Assembly: GCA_017434885.1 (NCBI GenBank)
Contig: JAFSGE010000035.1
Location: 1 to 64,000, forward strand
Length of the DNA stretch: 64,000 bases
Direction of reading: 5' to 3'
From: Lachnospiraceae bacterium
GTDB lineage: Bacteria > Bacillota > Clostridia > Lachnospirales > Lachnospiraceae
In this document: in pieces, positions 1 through 9,465 of the stretch
How the letters are laid out: every line of letters starts with the position of its first letter
How positions within the stretch are numbered: position 1 is the stretch's first letter
The notes under the pieces: model-generated
What the model was told of the DNA's origin: nothing
Database searches by the model: none
Seen by the model: only the letters and a program-made list of their open reading frames with translations
Translations under genes and position numbers: made by a program

Positions 1-19
1 ATCGTAAGAATTTTGCCAT
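1..19 (-). CDS. 5' end of a leftward gene cut by the window edge
   Basis: An ATG reads leftward from position 19 and is preceded, four bases away, by AGGAGA on the minus strand (24-29), a good ribosome site. Only six codons are visible (Met-Ala-Lys-Phe-Leu-Arg), so no product can be named. It lies downstream of groEL in the same direction, but a strong terminator (338-401) and about 300 bases separate them, so it is probably its own transcription unit. Confidence rests only on the start codon and ribosome site. Confidence 0.4.
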
Positions 20-337
20 AGTGTCTCCTTTCCCCACCGACTGATTCCACTATAACACAAAAGACAGACGGTTTTGCTCCATCTGTCTTTGTACTGCCAG
101 TTTCTCCGACTCATCTTATTCTGTTTGTAATTATCTTTCCCTCTCAAACGGGAATTTCATTTTTCTATTAAATAAAGGGGGGGGTTGACAGGCGTATATA
201 TTTATATTTAATTGAAACTATAGATGAAATAGGTTGCTTACAAGAAAAACAAATGCCGCTTCGCGTCGCTTATATCCTATGGCTCGCTTAGCCTGTAAAC
301 TCCTACGGAGTCCACAGGCTACCGCTTACAGCGGTAT
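20..337. other. Structured non-coding interval, no gene seen
   Basis: This 318-base gap holds no convincing reading frame. It contains three hairpins: 60-90 (nine-base arms AAAGACAGA/TCTGTCTTT), 290-320 (outer arms AGCCTGT/ACAGGCT with inner arms ACTCC/GGAGT) and 321-335 (ACCGC/GCGGT). An eight-G run at about 177-184 precedes a TTGACA on the plus strand (185-190), but no well-spaced -10 box follows. The closely packed hairpins at 290-335 look like an intergenic repeat or structured RNA; this is inference. Confidence 0.4.
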
Positions 338-401
338 GTCAGAAATAGAAAAGGCGCTTGGCTTCAAGTAAACTTGAGCCAAGTGCCTTTTTATTTCTGA
401 C
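338..401 (-). terminator. Very long terminator hairpin after groEL
   Basis: An inverted repeat with arms of about 30 bases and a tiny loop. The outermost ten bases, GTCAGAAATA and TATTTCTGAC, match perfectly, and the core pairs AAGGCGCTTGGCT with AGCCAAGTGCCTT. It begins 20 bases beyond the groEL stop. The stem is much longer than an ordinary intrinsic terminator. Confidence 0.75.
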
Positions 402-420
402 GCATCGCCTGTTTATACGC

Positions 421-2043
<1,623 letters not shown>

Positions 2044-2064
2044 TTATTCTCCTTCTTTCTTTTA

Positions 2065-2349
2065 TTACTGAATAATAGCCAGAATATCACTCTGTCTTAC
2101 AACAATGTATTCTTCATCATCAAGCTTTACATCTGTTCCTGCGTATTTGGAATAAATAACCTGGTCTCCCACTTTTACTTCCATCTTAATTTCTTTTCCG
2201 TCTACCACACCGCCGGGGCCCACTGCCACTACTTCAGCCTGCTGGGGTTTTTCTTTGTTTTGTCCGGGTAATACAATACCTGACTTGGTAGTTTCTTCTG
2301 CAACTAACTGCTTCAGTACAACTCTGTCTCCTAAGGGTACTAACTTCAT
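2065..2349 (-). CDS. groES: Co-chaperonin GroES (Hsp10)
   Basis: A 94-residue GroES, the lid of the GroEL chamber. It starts MKLVPLGDRVVLKQL, carries the mobile-loop region around ETTKSGIVLPGQ (residues 19-30) and the conserved GDQVIYSKYAGT stretch. The ATG at 2349 has an AAAGGAGG ribosome site ten bases upstream. It is the first gene of groES-groEL and is read from a SigA-type promoter overlapped downstream by a perfect CIRCE element. Length and sequence are ordinary for a Firmicute GroES. Confidence 0.97.
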   Translation of the reverse strand: MKLVPLGDRVVLKQLVAEETTKSGIVLPGQNKEKPQQAEVVAVGPGGVVDGKEIKMEVKVGDQVIYSKYAGTDVKLDDEEYIVVRQSDILAIIQ

Positions 2350-2398
2350 GGATAATGCCTCCTTTATAAATAGTTAAAATTGTTTGTTTTTTCCTTTG

Positions 2399-2425
2399 TT
2401 AGCACTCTTTTGATTCGAGTGCTAA
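2399..2425 (-). promoter_or_regulatory. CIRCE operator of groESL (HrcA site)
   Basis: A perfect CIRCE inverted repeat: TTAGCACTC, nine bases, GAGTGCTAA. It lies just downstream of the groESL -10 box and 49 bases before the groES start, the standard position for repression by HrcA. hrcA itself is not in this window. Confidence 0.96.
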
Positions 2426-2437
2426 TCGTTAAAACTT

Positions 2438-2466
2438 ATATTAATTTCATATGCAACTCTTTGCAA
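2438..2466 (-). promoter_or_regulatory. SigA-type promoter of groESL
   Basis: On the minus strand TTGCAA (2461-2466) and TAATAT (2438-2443) are spaced by 17 bases. Transcription would start at about 2431, directly before the CIRCE operator. Confidence 0.7.
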
Positions 2467-2583
2467 ACGCTATCACAGCTGTATTTCCTTTGGTTTTCTC
2501 TCATTTTCTCTTTTTTTCTTTTGTTTTCTCCTATTATCTCATTTTTACCATATTCTGACGATTTAATAAATAGTTTATTTTTT

Positions 2584-2612
2584 TTCACAGATATTTATAT
2601 TTATGATATACT
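2584..2612 (+). promoter_or_regulatory. SigA-type promoter of the acyltransferase/zinc-ribbon pair
   Basis: TTCACA (2584-2589), a 17-base spacer and TATACT (2607-2612), placed about 44 bases before the TTG start at 2656. The surroundings are very AT-rich. It is divergent from the groESL promoter. Confidence 0.65.
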
Positions 2613-2655
2613 AATAAAAAAATCTACTAATTATATTGCAGAAAGGATTTTTCCT

Positions 2656-3984
2656 TTGAAAACATCCCCTCAAAAAGAAAAAAGCAAAATACAAATTAAG
2701 GATTTATTTGACCGGAAAGTATGGTACAAGCTGGATTTGTCAGCCATTGTGTATCCTACTCTGCAGCGCAAGGATTTTTCTTCCGTGTACCGTTTGTCTG
2801 TGCTTCTCAAAGAACCGATAAAACCGGATATTTTGCAACAGGCCGTCAATATGGCCCTGCCCCGCTTTCCGACTTACAAAACCGCTATCCGGAAAGGTCT
2901 GTTTTGGCGTTACTTAGAACCAAATCAGCGTCCCGGTCCCTTTGTTCAAAAGGACATCCGCAATTTCTGTATGCCCATGCCCTTCAAAGCAAATAACCGC
3001 TATCTGCTGAGATTTTATTATTATGGTTGCCGTATTTCCTTAGAAGCCCACCACAGCTTAGGAGACGGCACCGGTTGCATGCATGTGCTTAATACCATTA
3101 CTGCCGTTTATTTGCGCTTACTGGGACATGAAATTTCTGACGGCTATTATGTAAAAGATATTGAAGAGACACCGCATCCCGAAGAGTTGGAAGACGCATA
3201 CATGAGGTATGCCAACGCAAAGGTAAGTCCCAAACGTCCCGGCGAAAAGACATACCGTGTGCGCGGCACAAAAGAACCCTTTTATACATTTAATGTGATA
3301 AACGGTATTTTACCGGTTCAGGATGTACTAAAAGCTGCCGCTTCTTATCATGTAAGCATTACAGAATATTTGAATGCCGTTTTAATTTATGCATTGATGA
3401 AAAAACAGGAAAGTGAATGGCACTTTCGCTTAAAGCCGGTCAAAATTGCCATGCCCGTTAATTTGCGACGGTTCTTTCCTTCCAAAACACTACGCAACTT
3501 CATTACCATGGTATATCCCGGTATTGATCCCCGGCTTGGTGAATATACCTTTGAAGAAATTGTTACTCAGGTACATCACTATATGCGCTACTACATTAAC
3601 GAAAAATTTCTTAGAGGCGACATTACCACCAACGCCAACACCCAACGGCATCCCCTGATTCGTATTGTGCCGTTGTTTATCAAAGACTTTGTGGTACGCC
3701 AGTTCTATACCAAGGTACAGGACCGCAACTCTTCCGCAGGACTTACCAATATGGGAGTTTTGAAGGTACCGGATGATATGAAGCCCTTTATTGAACGCTT
3801 TGATATTTACATGGGACAGCCTTTTTCTTCCCGTACCAACTGTGCCATCATCAGTTATGAAGACACCATGACCATTAATTTTGCCAGCAGCATTGTAGAA
3901 AGTGATGTGGAACGGTATTTCTTCCAAAAACTGGTACAGGACGGTATTCATGTATTAATAGAAAGTAACAGAACTACCTCTTAG
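2656..3984 (+). CDS. HHxxxDG acyltransferase (alcohol-acetyltransferase/condensation-like)
   Basis: A 442-residue protein of the CoA-dependent acyltransferase/condensation-domain superfamily. The diagnostic HHxxxDG catalytic motif appears as HHSLGDG at residues 132-138, after an N-terminal segment resembling alcohol acetyltransferases (LSAIVYPTLQ). The TTG at 2656 is preferred: AGAAAGGA lies seven to eight bases upstream, and the frame upstream is a run of low-complexity AT-rich codons that crosses the promoter. No signal peptide or membrane segment is apparent, so it should be cytoplasmic. The acceptor substrate is unknown. It is followed after 16 bases by a zinc-ribbon membrane protein, and the two probably form an operon ended by the hairpin at 4731-4760. 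The superfamily is clear; the reaction is not. Confidence 0.75.
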   Translation: MKTSPQKEKSKIQIKDLFDRKVWYKLDLSAIVYPTLQRKDFSSVYRLSVLLKEPIKPDILQQAVNMALPRFPTYKTAIRKGLFWRYLEPNQRPGPFVQKDIRNFCMPMPFKANNRYLLRFYYYGCRISLEAHHSLGDGTGCMHVLNTITAVYLRLLGHEISDGYYVKDIEETPHPEELEDAYMRYANAKVSPKRPGEKTYRVRGTKEPFYTFNVINGILPVQDVLKAAASYHVSITEYLNAVLIYALMKKQESEWHFRLKPVKIAMPVNLRRFFPSKTLRNFITMVYPGIDPRLGEYTFEEIVTQVHHYMRYYINEKFLRGDITTNANTQRHPLIRIVPLFIKDFVVRQFYTKVQDRNSSAGLTNMGVLKVPDDMKPFIERFDIYMGQPFSSRTNCAIISYEDTMTINFASSIVESDVERYFFQKLVQDGIHVLIESNRTTS

Positions 3985-4000
3985 CAGAAAGGAATCAGAT

Positions 4001-4705
4001 ATGTCATATTGTGTAAATTGCGGTGTGGAGCTGGACGCTTCTTTAGAATCCTGTCCCTTATGCCACACCCCGGTTATTAATTTAAGTGACCTGCAAAAAT
4101 TCAAAAAGACCACTCCTTATCCCACACAGACCGGTCAGGTAGATAAAGTGCGCAGAACAGACATGGCAATCATTGCATCCATTGTTTTATTCGCCACTTC
4201 ACTCTCCTGCCTTTTGTTGAATCTCCTTGTTTTTTCGGCAAATATGTGGTCTCTTTTTGTTATCGGTGTCTGCATTATTCTTTATGTTTTAATGCTGCCG
4301 GTGATTGTATATACTAAATTTCCGATTTATATTTCACTTTTGTTTGACGGCATTGCTGTAGGATTTTTTCTGTATCTGATTACCTTTAACACACCTGATA
4401 AGGAATGGTTCACTCGACTGGCACTTCCCATTGTTGTTCTTGTGACGATTCTGGTAGAAATATTTGCATTACTGCTTCGTTCTTTCCGAATCTCTTTTGT
4501 CACAACGGCACTTTACTTTTTTATTGAAATCGCCCTTCTTTGTGTAGGATTGGAATTACTTATCCTGCATTATCACGGTGAACAGCTGCACCTTGTCTGG
4601 TCTGCAATTGTCCTGACGGTTTGTGTCGTTATCTGCACCATGCTGATTACCTTGCTTTGCATGAGACGGCTACGTGAAGCAGTGCGCAGAAGACTTCATT
4701 TTTAA
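4001..4705 (+). CDS. Zinc-ribbon, multi-pass membrane protein (DUF6320-like)
   Basis: A 234-residue protein starting with a zinc ribbon: CxxC at residues 4-7 and CxxC at 18-21 (MSYCVNCGVELD, then CPLCHTPV). A linker of about 35 residues leads to five or six hydrophobic segments between about residues 55 and 225 and a basic tail (RRLREAVRRR) that is probably cytoplasmic. The ATG at 4001 has an AGAAAGGA site upstream. It follows the HHxxxDG acyltransferase by 16 bases; I recall this pairing from related Clostridia, which suggests a shared membrane or lipid-linked task. No enzymatic motif was seen and the function is unknown. Confidence 0.7.
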   Translation: MSYCVNCGVELDASLESCPLCHTPVINLSDLQKFKKTTPYPTQTGQVDKVRRTDMAIIASIVLFATSLSCLLLNLLVFSANMWSLFVIGVCIILYVLMLPVIVYTKFPIYISLLFDGIAVGFFLYLITFNTPDKEWFTRLALPIVVLVTILVEIFALLLRSFRISFVTTALYFFIEIALLCVGLELLILHYHGEQLHLVWSAIVLTVCVVICTMLITLLCMRRLREAVRRRLHF

Positions 4706-4730
4706 ATCACTTTATATCATGACACTAAAA

Positions 4731-4760
4731 GAGCGTGTGCCATTTCCTGACACACGCCTT
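4731..4760. terminator. Bidirectional terminator between convergent genes
   Basis: Seven-base stem GCGTGTG (4733-4739) and CACACGC (4751-4757) with an 11-base loop. It has T-rich sequence on the plus side and CTCTTTT on the minus side, and lies between the zinc-ribbon gene and the leftward GGDEF-like gene. Confidence 0.7.
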
Positions 4761-4785
4761 ATTTATTTCTTTCATATCAACTTTT

Positions 4786-5712
4786 TTAGATTCCTTTGGA
4801 AAGCCGCTCTCTGTAACCGGGAGCATTTTTAATTTCAAATTTGTTATTGAACATTTCGTATTCCGCATCGGACATTCTCTCTTCCAATGTTTCTTCCACA
4901 TTGGTCTTATAAACAACACCCACTGCCACAGAAGGTGCTAAAACAGGGTCTTCATAATTCATGCATCTGTCCTGAATCCGGGAAGCAAATTCCTCTGCTT
5001 CACCTGCCTCTGCGAGGGAAATCAATACGCCGAACACATCCCCGTCTATTCTGCCGATTACATATTCCGGTCTGCTCTCCTCTTTCAGAATGCCTGCAAC
5101 TACCTGTATAAGTCTGTCACTCTCATCGTCCCCGAAATGGTCATTGACAAATTTCCAATCGTTTATATTTACATTTACCACTGCAACCGGAACTATTTCA
5201 GAACGGTCAATTACGTTCATTCTTGTTTCAAAATAACTCTTGTTAAACACACCTGTAAGAATATCTTCTTTTTCCTGCTGACTGCTCTTGCGTTTCTTTT
5301 CTTCTAACTTTCTCTCTAACTCTTCCAGATAGATATTACTCTCTCTGTGCAGGTATGCTTCTTCACCAAGCTTTTCAAGAAGTAAAACAGCCGCATCCAC
5401 CATTTCATTCATCTGCTTACTACCCTTACCGGGGTCTAACTCTGCTATGTATAAATGTCCCACAGTACGATTCTGGATACGTAATTTCCTTCCCGGTTCC
5501 CCTACCACATCCGGATGAAATCCAAGGAAGCTGTCACCGATTACTATTTCTTTTTCTCCATGTCTGTCTGTGAGCAAAATATTAATCTCTAAAATGCCTG
5601 CCAGATTCTCCAAATATGCCTTGAGCATCTCTGTATCATACAAATTGGAAAGCGCATAATTTTTAATGTTTTCTTTGATTCGTTTTTCAAAAGGTACTGT
5701 CTGATAGCTCAT
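4786..5712 (-). CDS. GGDEF-domain protein with a degenerate active site
   Basis: A 308-residue protein with an N-terminal sensory-like domain (about residues 25-120), a coiled-coil linker rich in Glu/Lys (about 122-146) and a GGDEF-type domain from residue 149 (EDILTGVFNKSYFETRM). Diguanylate cyclases make c-di-GMP from two GTP using a GG(D/E)EF loop. Here the loop reads DGDVF: the first Gly is Asp and the catalytic fourth residue is Val, so cyclase activity is doubtful and a receptor or regulatory role is more likely. No membrane segment was seen. The ATG at 5712 follows GAGGACAACAT, and a TTGATA/TATACT promoter lies at 5752-5780. Domain assignment is firm; loss of activity is inference. Confidence 0.75.
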   Translation of the reverse strand: MSYQTVPFEKRIKENIKNYALSNLYDTEMLKAYLENLAGILEINILLTDRHGEKEIVIGDSFLGFHPDVVGEPGRKLRIQNRTVGHLYIAELDPGKGSKQMNEMVDAAVLLLEKLGEEAYLHRESNIYLEELERKLEEKKRKSSQQEKEDILTGVFNKSYFETRMNVIDRSEIVPVAVVNVNINDWKFVNDHFGDDESDRLIQVVAGILKEESRPEYVIGRIDGDVFGVLISLAEAGEAEEFASRIQDRCMNYEDPVLAPSVAVGVVYKTNVEETLEERMSDAEYEMFNNKFEIKNAPGYRERLSKGI

Positions 5713-5751
5713 ATGTTGTCCTCGCTTATTTGCAGTCTTTTTCTTCTTTTA

Positions 5752-5780
5752 AGTATAACTTTTTTACCGCTTTTTATCAA
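5752..5780 (-). promoter_or_regulatory. SigA-type promoter of the GGDEF-like gene
   Basis: Minus strand TTGATA (5775-5780), 17-base spacer, TATACT (5752-5757), about 40 bases before the ATG at 5712. Confidence 0.65.
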
Positions 5781-5801
5781 GTAATACTTATCCTGATCTG
5801 C

Positions 5802-6461
5802 CTAGTCTTTTTGCTCTGTGCTCCTCTGTGTTTTGGGTTTCTGATATGTAAGATTTTCCTGAATCTGACAGTACCGCCCCGTTTTATTGTATGAATCCAT
5901 CAAATGTTCATTTACGGGCTTTGCCGCAAGAATTTCTTCTTTTTTATTTTTTTCCTTGCTACGGGGGTTTTTCTGACCGAAAGACATATTGCCACTCATC
6001 AACGCCCCAAAAGCTTCCTTGCCTTCTCCTAATTTTCTGGTTGCTGCCGCCGGTAAAGCCTTTGCCTTTTCTTTAATTACCGCTACTCTGTTTACCACTT
6101 TTTCCGAAAAGAATGTTTGTATCGCCGCCGCTGCCCCGTGAACACCATTCATAACCGATTTGCGGATATCAAATGTCTCCTGTCCGTTTCCATCTTCTCC
6201 CAGTGAATCCCAAAATCCCTTAAAGGTTCCAACTCCTGCAGACTTCTTCTGAGGTCGGACTTCTTCTACGGAAAAGGACGCAATATATTCCACTGCTGCT
6301 TTTGCTGCATCACCTTTTTGATAAGAAGACTTCAAGGTACTTCCCGTATTTTCTTTTTGCTTTTTTACCCCTTCATCATGCATGCACTCTGTAATATGGT
6401 GAGTATGCGACTGCCCATAACTATGACTTTGCCGTCCGCTGTAATCACTGTTTATCTGCAT
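5802..6461 (-). CDS. Unrecognised 219-residue protein
   Basis: No family was recognised. The preferred start is the ATG at 6461 because AGGAGG (6466-6471) sits four bases upstream; a longer frame to 6536 has no such site. The product begins MQINSDYSG and has a His/Ser-rich N-terminal patch (HSYGQSHTHHITE, residues 12-24), a Lys/Ala-rich middle with helical character, and a charged, Gln-rich C-terminus. There is no signal peptide, membrane segment or enzymatic motif. It reads leftward, its stop about 20 bases short of the GGDEF promoter, and is divergent from the KdpD-like operon. It could be a lineage-specific structural or surface-associated protein. Confidence 0.5.
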   Translation of the reverse strand: MQINSDYSGRQSHSYGQSHTHHITECMHDEGVKKQKENTGSTLKSSYQKGDAAKAAVEYIASFSVEEVRPQKKSAGVGTFKGFWDSLGEDGNGQETFDIRKSVMNGVHGAAAAIQTFFSEKVVNRVAVIKEKAKALPAAATRKLGEGKEAFGALMSGNMSFGQKNPRSKEKNKKEEILAAKPVNEHLMDSYNKTGRYCQIQENLTYQKPKTQRSTEQKD

Positions 6462-6580
6462 AGTGCCTCCTGTCCCGGAAAACCAACTAATAGCTACACT
6501 TTTTTTATCGTCATAATCTTTCGAAAAATCAACCATTTCTTTCTTTACATTTTCTTAACGGCGTTTTTTCTGCCATTTCA

Positions 6581-6609
6581 TTGCCCCGCTTTCAAGAAAA
6601 CGGTATAAT
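6581..6609 (+). promoter_or_regulatory. SigA-type promoter of the KdpD/KdpE-like operon
   Basis: TTGCCC (6581-6586), 17-base spacer, consensus TATAAT (6604-6609), 40 bases before the ATG at 6650. Confidence 0.7.
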
Positions 6610-6649
6610 CATCTTGTCATAATTGTTAGATATAAAAGGATACAATACT

Positions 6650-7699
6650 ATGAAAAACTGTTTTATTACATTGTTCTTTTTCGGAATTGCCACCTTAATT
6701 GCATTTTGGTTTTTTCATAACGTTCCCGAAAATCCGGCAAATATTGCCTTAGTTTATATTACGGCACTTGTATTGGTTGCCCGTTTTACCACCGGTTACT
6801 TTTTTGGAATTATTGGTTCGCTAATCGGCGTTGTGTGTGTAAACTTTTTATTCACATATCCTTATTTTGCTTTGAATTTCAGTCTTACCAACTACCCTGT
6901 TACCTTTCTGTTCATGCTGATTATCTCCATTACCATCAGTGCCATGACCACCCAGATTAAAACCCAGGGCAAAGTACTTTTGGAACGCGAGAAACTCCTG
7001 ATGGAAGCCGAAAAAGAAAAAATGCGTGCCAATCTCCTTCGCTCTATTTCCCATGACCTTCGCACACCTTTGACAGGCATTATCGGTAATACATCAGCTT
7101 ACATTGATAACAAGGACAAATTAAGTGATGAAGAAAAACTTGATATTGTCACTCACATTAATGAAGATTCCAACTGGCTTTTAAATATGGTGGAAAATCT
7201 TCTTTCTGTCACCAGAATTGATGAGCGTTCCATGAAAATTGCCAAATCAGAGGAATCGGTGGAGGAAGTGGTTGCCGAAGCTTTTTCACGCCTTCAGAAA
7301 CGCCTTCCCCATGCACAGATCTCAGTAAAAGTACCGGAAGACTTTCTGATGATTCCCATGGATGCCATGCTCATTGAACAGGTTATCATTAATCTGCTGG
7401 AAAATGCAGTGGTCCATGCCAACTCAAAAAAACCGATTGAGTTTACTGTAACCGAGAATGCAAACCAAGTCACTTTTCAGGTAAAAGATTACGGTATCGG
7501 TATTGCACCGGAACGCTTATCTACTATTTTTGACGGGACACCTTACACATCCGAACAGGTTTCTGATATGCACAAGGGAATCGGCATCGGACTGTCCATT
7601 TGCAAAACCATTATTGTGGCACATAGCGGCACTATCCATGCCACAAATCATGAAAACGGCTGCATCTTTACTTTTACTTTACCAAAGGAGGGAAAATAA
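6650..7699 (+). CDS. KdpD-like sensor histidine kinase, short form
   Basis: A 349-residue kinase matching the C-terminal half of KdpD: about four membrane helices of DUF4118 type (residues 5-100), a coiled linker, a HisKA domain with phospho-acceptor His135 (SISHDLRTP), and a HATPase domain with N box INLLENAVVHA, G1 DYGIGI and G2 GIGIGLSICKT. The large N-terminal KdpD/Usp region of classical KdpD (about 400 residues) is absent. The ATG at 6650 has AAAGGA nine bases upstream; a TTG at 6623 is in frame but lacks a ribosome site. The response regulator follows directly. No kdpFABC potassium pump genes are in the window, so the input and target may differ from E. coli KdpDE. Confidence 0.85.
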   Translation: MKNCFITLFFFGIATLIAFWFFHNVPENPANIALVYITALVLVARFTTGYFFGIIGSLIGVVCVNFLFTYPYFALNFSLTNYPVTFLFMLIISITISAMTTQIKTQGKVLLEREKLLMEAEKEKMRANLLRSISHDLRTPLTGIIGNTSAYIDNKDKLSDEEKLDIVTHINEDSNWLLNMVENLLSVTRIDERSMKIAKSEESVEEVVAEAFSRLQKRLPHAQISVKVPEDFLMIPMDAMLIEQVIINLLENAVVHANSKKPIEFTVTENANQVTFQVKDYGIGIAPERLSTIFDGTPYTSEQVSDMHKGIGIGLSICKTIIVAHSGTIHATNHENGCIFTFTLPKEGK

Positions 7700-7700
7700 T

Positions 7701-8405
7701 ATGAATCCGAAACCTGCTGTTCTTTTAATTGAAGATGAAGAAAATATCCGTTCCTTCATATCCACCACCATCAAAAACCACGGATACAAAATTATTTCTG
7801 CCTCTTCCGGCATAGAAGGTCTGCATCTATGTGCCTCTCTTTGTCCCGATGTGGTGCTTCTTGATTTAGGGTTACCCGACATTGACGGCATTGAAGTTAT
7901 CAAGCGTATTCGGGAATGGTCCCCTGTTCCCATCATCGTTATCTCCGCAAGAACCCACGAGCAGGAAAAAGCCAAAGCGCTGGATTTTGGAGCAGATGAT
8001 TATATTACCAAACCCTTCGGAACTGTAGAGCTTATGGCAAGAATCCGCACTTCCTTAAGACACGGTAAGCAAATCGGCGGTACCGCCATGCAGTCACAGC
8101 CGCCTTATCACCACAAGGAACTTACCATAGACTATGATAAACATCTTGTGACACTTTCCGGCGAAATGATTCATTTAACGCAAATTGAATATAAGCTTCT
8201 TACACTGCTTTCCCAAAGCAGCGGTAAAGTGCTGACTTATTCCTTCATCATGGAAAAAATCTGGGGTCCTTATGTTGATAACAATAATCAGATTCTCCGT
8301 GTAAACATGGCGAACATCAGACGCAAGATTGAAAAAAACCCTGCCACTCCCGAACATGTTTTTACCGAAATCGGTATCGGCTACCGGATGGCAGAATGCG
8401 AATAA
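7701..8405 (+). CDS. OmpR/KdpE-family response regulator
   Basis: A 234-residue two-domain regulator: receiver (residues 6-118) with acidic pocket EDEE, phospho-acceptor Asp55 (VVLLDLGLPD) and the conserved Lys in TKPFG, followed by an OmpR-type winged helix (about 135-230; LTQIEYKLLTLL, then IGIGYRM). The ATG at 7701 lies one base after the kinase stop, with AAAGGAGG upstream, so the pair is co-transcribed and probably translationally coupled. It should bind DNA when phosphorylated by the KdpD-like kinase. The targets are not visible. A bidirectional hairpin follows. Confidence 0.88.
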   Translation: MNPKPAVLLIEDEENIRSFISTTIKNHGYKIISASSGIEGLHLCASLCPDVVLLDLGLPDIDGIEVIKRIREWSPVPIIVISARTHEQEKAKALDFGADDYITKPFGTVELMARIRTSLRHGKQIGGTAMQSQPPYHHKELTIDYDKHLVTLSGEMIHLTQIEYKLLTLLSQSSGKVLTYSFIMEKIWGPYVDNNNQILRVNMANIRRKIEKNPATPEHVFTEIGIGYRMAECE

Positions 8406-8408
8406 AAT

Positions 8409-8440
8409 AACGCTTGTGCATTTTTTGTGCGCAAGCGTTT
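8409..8440. terminator. Bidirectional terminator
   Basis: Arms AACGCTTG (8409-8416) and CAAGCGTT (8432-8439), extended by further pairing around an AT-rich loop, between the convergent response regulator and endonuclease IV genes. Confidence 0.75.
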
Positions 8441-8463
8441 CTGATTCCCGTACCGGTACTATA

Positions 8464-9300
8464 TCAATCTGCCTTATATAAGCTCCGCAAAAGAAGAATT
8501 TCCTTATGATAACCCTCAATTTCATTAGGTGTTTCCAGATAAAAAGGAAGTTTTCTCAAGCTACTGTGATTTATAATTTGTTCTATAGCCTCAAGTCCGA
8601 TATTGCCCTCTCCGATTTTGGCATGTCTGTCTTTGTGACTTCCGCATCCATTCATGCTGTCATTCAAATGAACCGCCTTTAATCTGTCAAGTCCGATTAT
8701 CTCATCAAACTCATGCAATACTTCATCAAGCTTATTTACAATATCATATCCGCCGTCAAATACATGACAGGTATCCATGCAGACACCCAACTTTTCTTTC
8801 CGTTCTACCCTCTCAATAATCGCTTGCAGTTCCTCAAAGTTCCTTCCCACCTCTGAGCCTTTCCCTGACATGGTTTCCAGCAGCACTGTGGTCTGAAAGT
8901 CTTCCTCAAACAAACGGTTCAAATGTTCCGCAATCAAACGAATTCCTTCCTCCGCCCCCTGACTTACATGACTGCCAGGGTGAAAATTATACATGGCCCC
9001 CGGAATATGTTCAAGCCTACGCAAATCATCCTGCATGGTCGCATATGCAAACTCCCGCAGTCCTTCCTCCTTTGCACAGGGATTTAAGGTATACGGTGCA
9101 TGGGCAAGTATCTTTGTAATTCCGTGCTCCTTTGCATAAACAAGATATTTTTCAATATCCTCTAAATCAAGCGGTTTTGCCTTTCCCCCTCTGGGGTTTC
9201 TGGTAAAAAACTGAAAGGTATTCGCATCAATTGACACTGCTTCCTTTCCCATATTTAAAAATCCTTTTGAGCAGGACAAGTGACATCCGATTCTAATCAT
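8464..9300 (-). CDS. nfo: Deoxyribonuclease IV (AP endonuclease, Nfo)
   Basis: A 278-residue class II AP endonuclease that cleaves DNA 5' to abasic sites in base-excision repair. The zinc-ligand motifs of the TIM-barrel family are all visible in order: [57 protein letters not shown] and a terminal LETPN. The ATG at 9300 is chosen because GGAGGA lies eight bases upstream and the product then begins MIRIGCHLS as usual; the frame continues to 9384 without a ribosome site. It is a stand-alone leftward gene, convergent with the KdpE-like gene and divergent from the DegV gene. Confidence 0.95.
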   Translation of the reverse strand: MIRIGCHLSCSKGFLNMGKEAVSIDANTFQFFTRNPRGGKAKPLDLEDIEKYLVYAKEHGITKILAHAPYTLNPCAKEEGLREFAYATMQDDLRRLEHIPGAMYNFHPGSHVSQGAEEGIRLIAEHLNRLFEEDFQTTVLLETMSGKGSEVGRNFEELQAIIERVERKEKLGVCMDTCHVFDGGYDIVNKLDEVLHEFDEIIGLDRLKAVHLNDSMNGCGSHKDRHAKIGEGNIGLEAIEQIINHSSLRKLPFYLETPNEIEGYHKEILLLRSLYKAD

Positions 9301-9392
9301 CTTATATTCCTCCGTTTCCATGCCAGTATAGCACAAAATAATGCCGTCTGCAAAACCATGAACTTTTTTAACAGAATTTCCCAAACAGTAAT

Positions 9393-9421
9393 TTGAACTG
9401 CCATGTGAAATGTGTTATAAT
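9393..9421 (+). promoter_or_regulatory. SigA-type promoter of the DegV-family gene
   Basis: TTGAAC (9393-9398), 17-base spacer, consensus TATAAT (9416-9421), 45 bases before the ATG at 9466. Confidence 0.75.
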
Positions 9422-9465
9422 GTTTTCTCACAGTAATAAAGTTACAAAGGAAAGGAACAAACCGC

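Noticed and set aside
185-215. TTGACA on the plus strand as a promoter.
   Set aside because: No -10 box at proper spacing and no gene downstream on that strand.
2380-2655. N-terminal extension of the acyltransferase upstream of 2656.
   Set aside because: It would begin within the groESL control region and cross the acyltransferase's own promoter; the added residues are low-complexity and lack a ribosome site.
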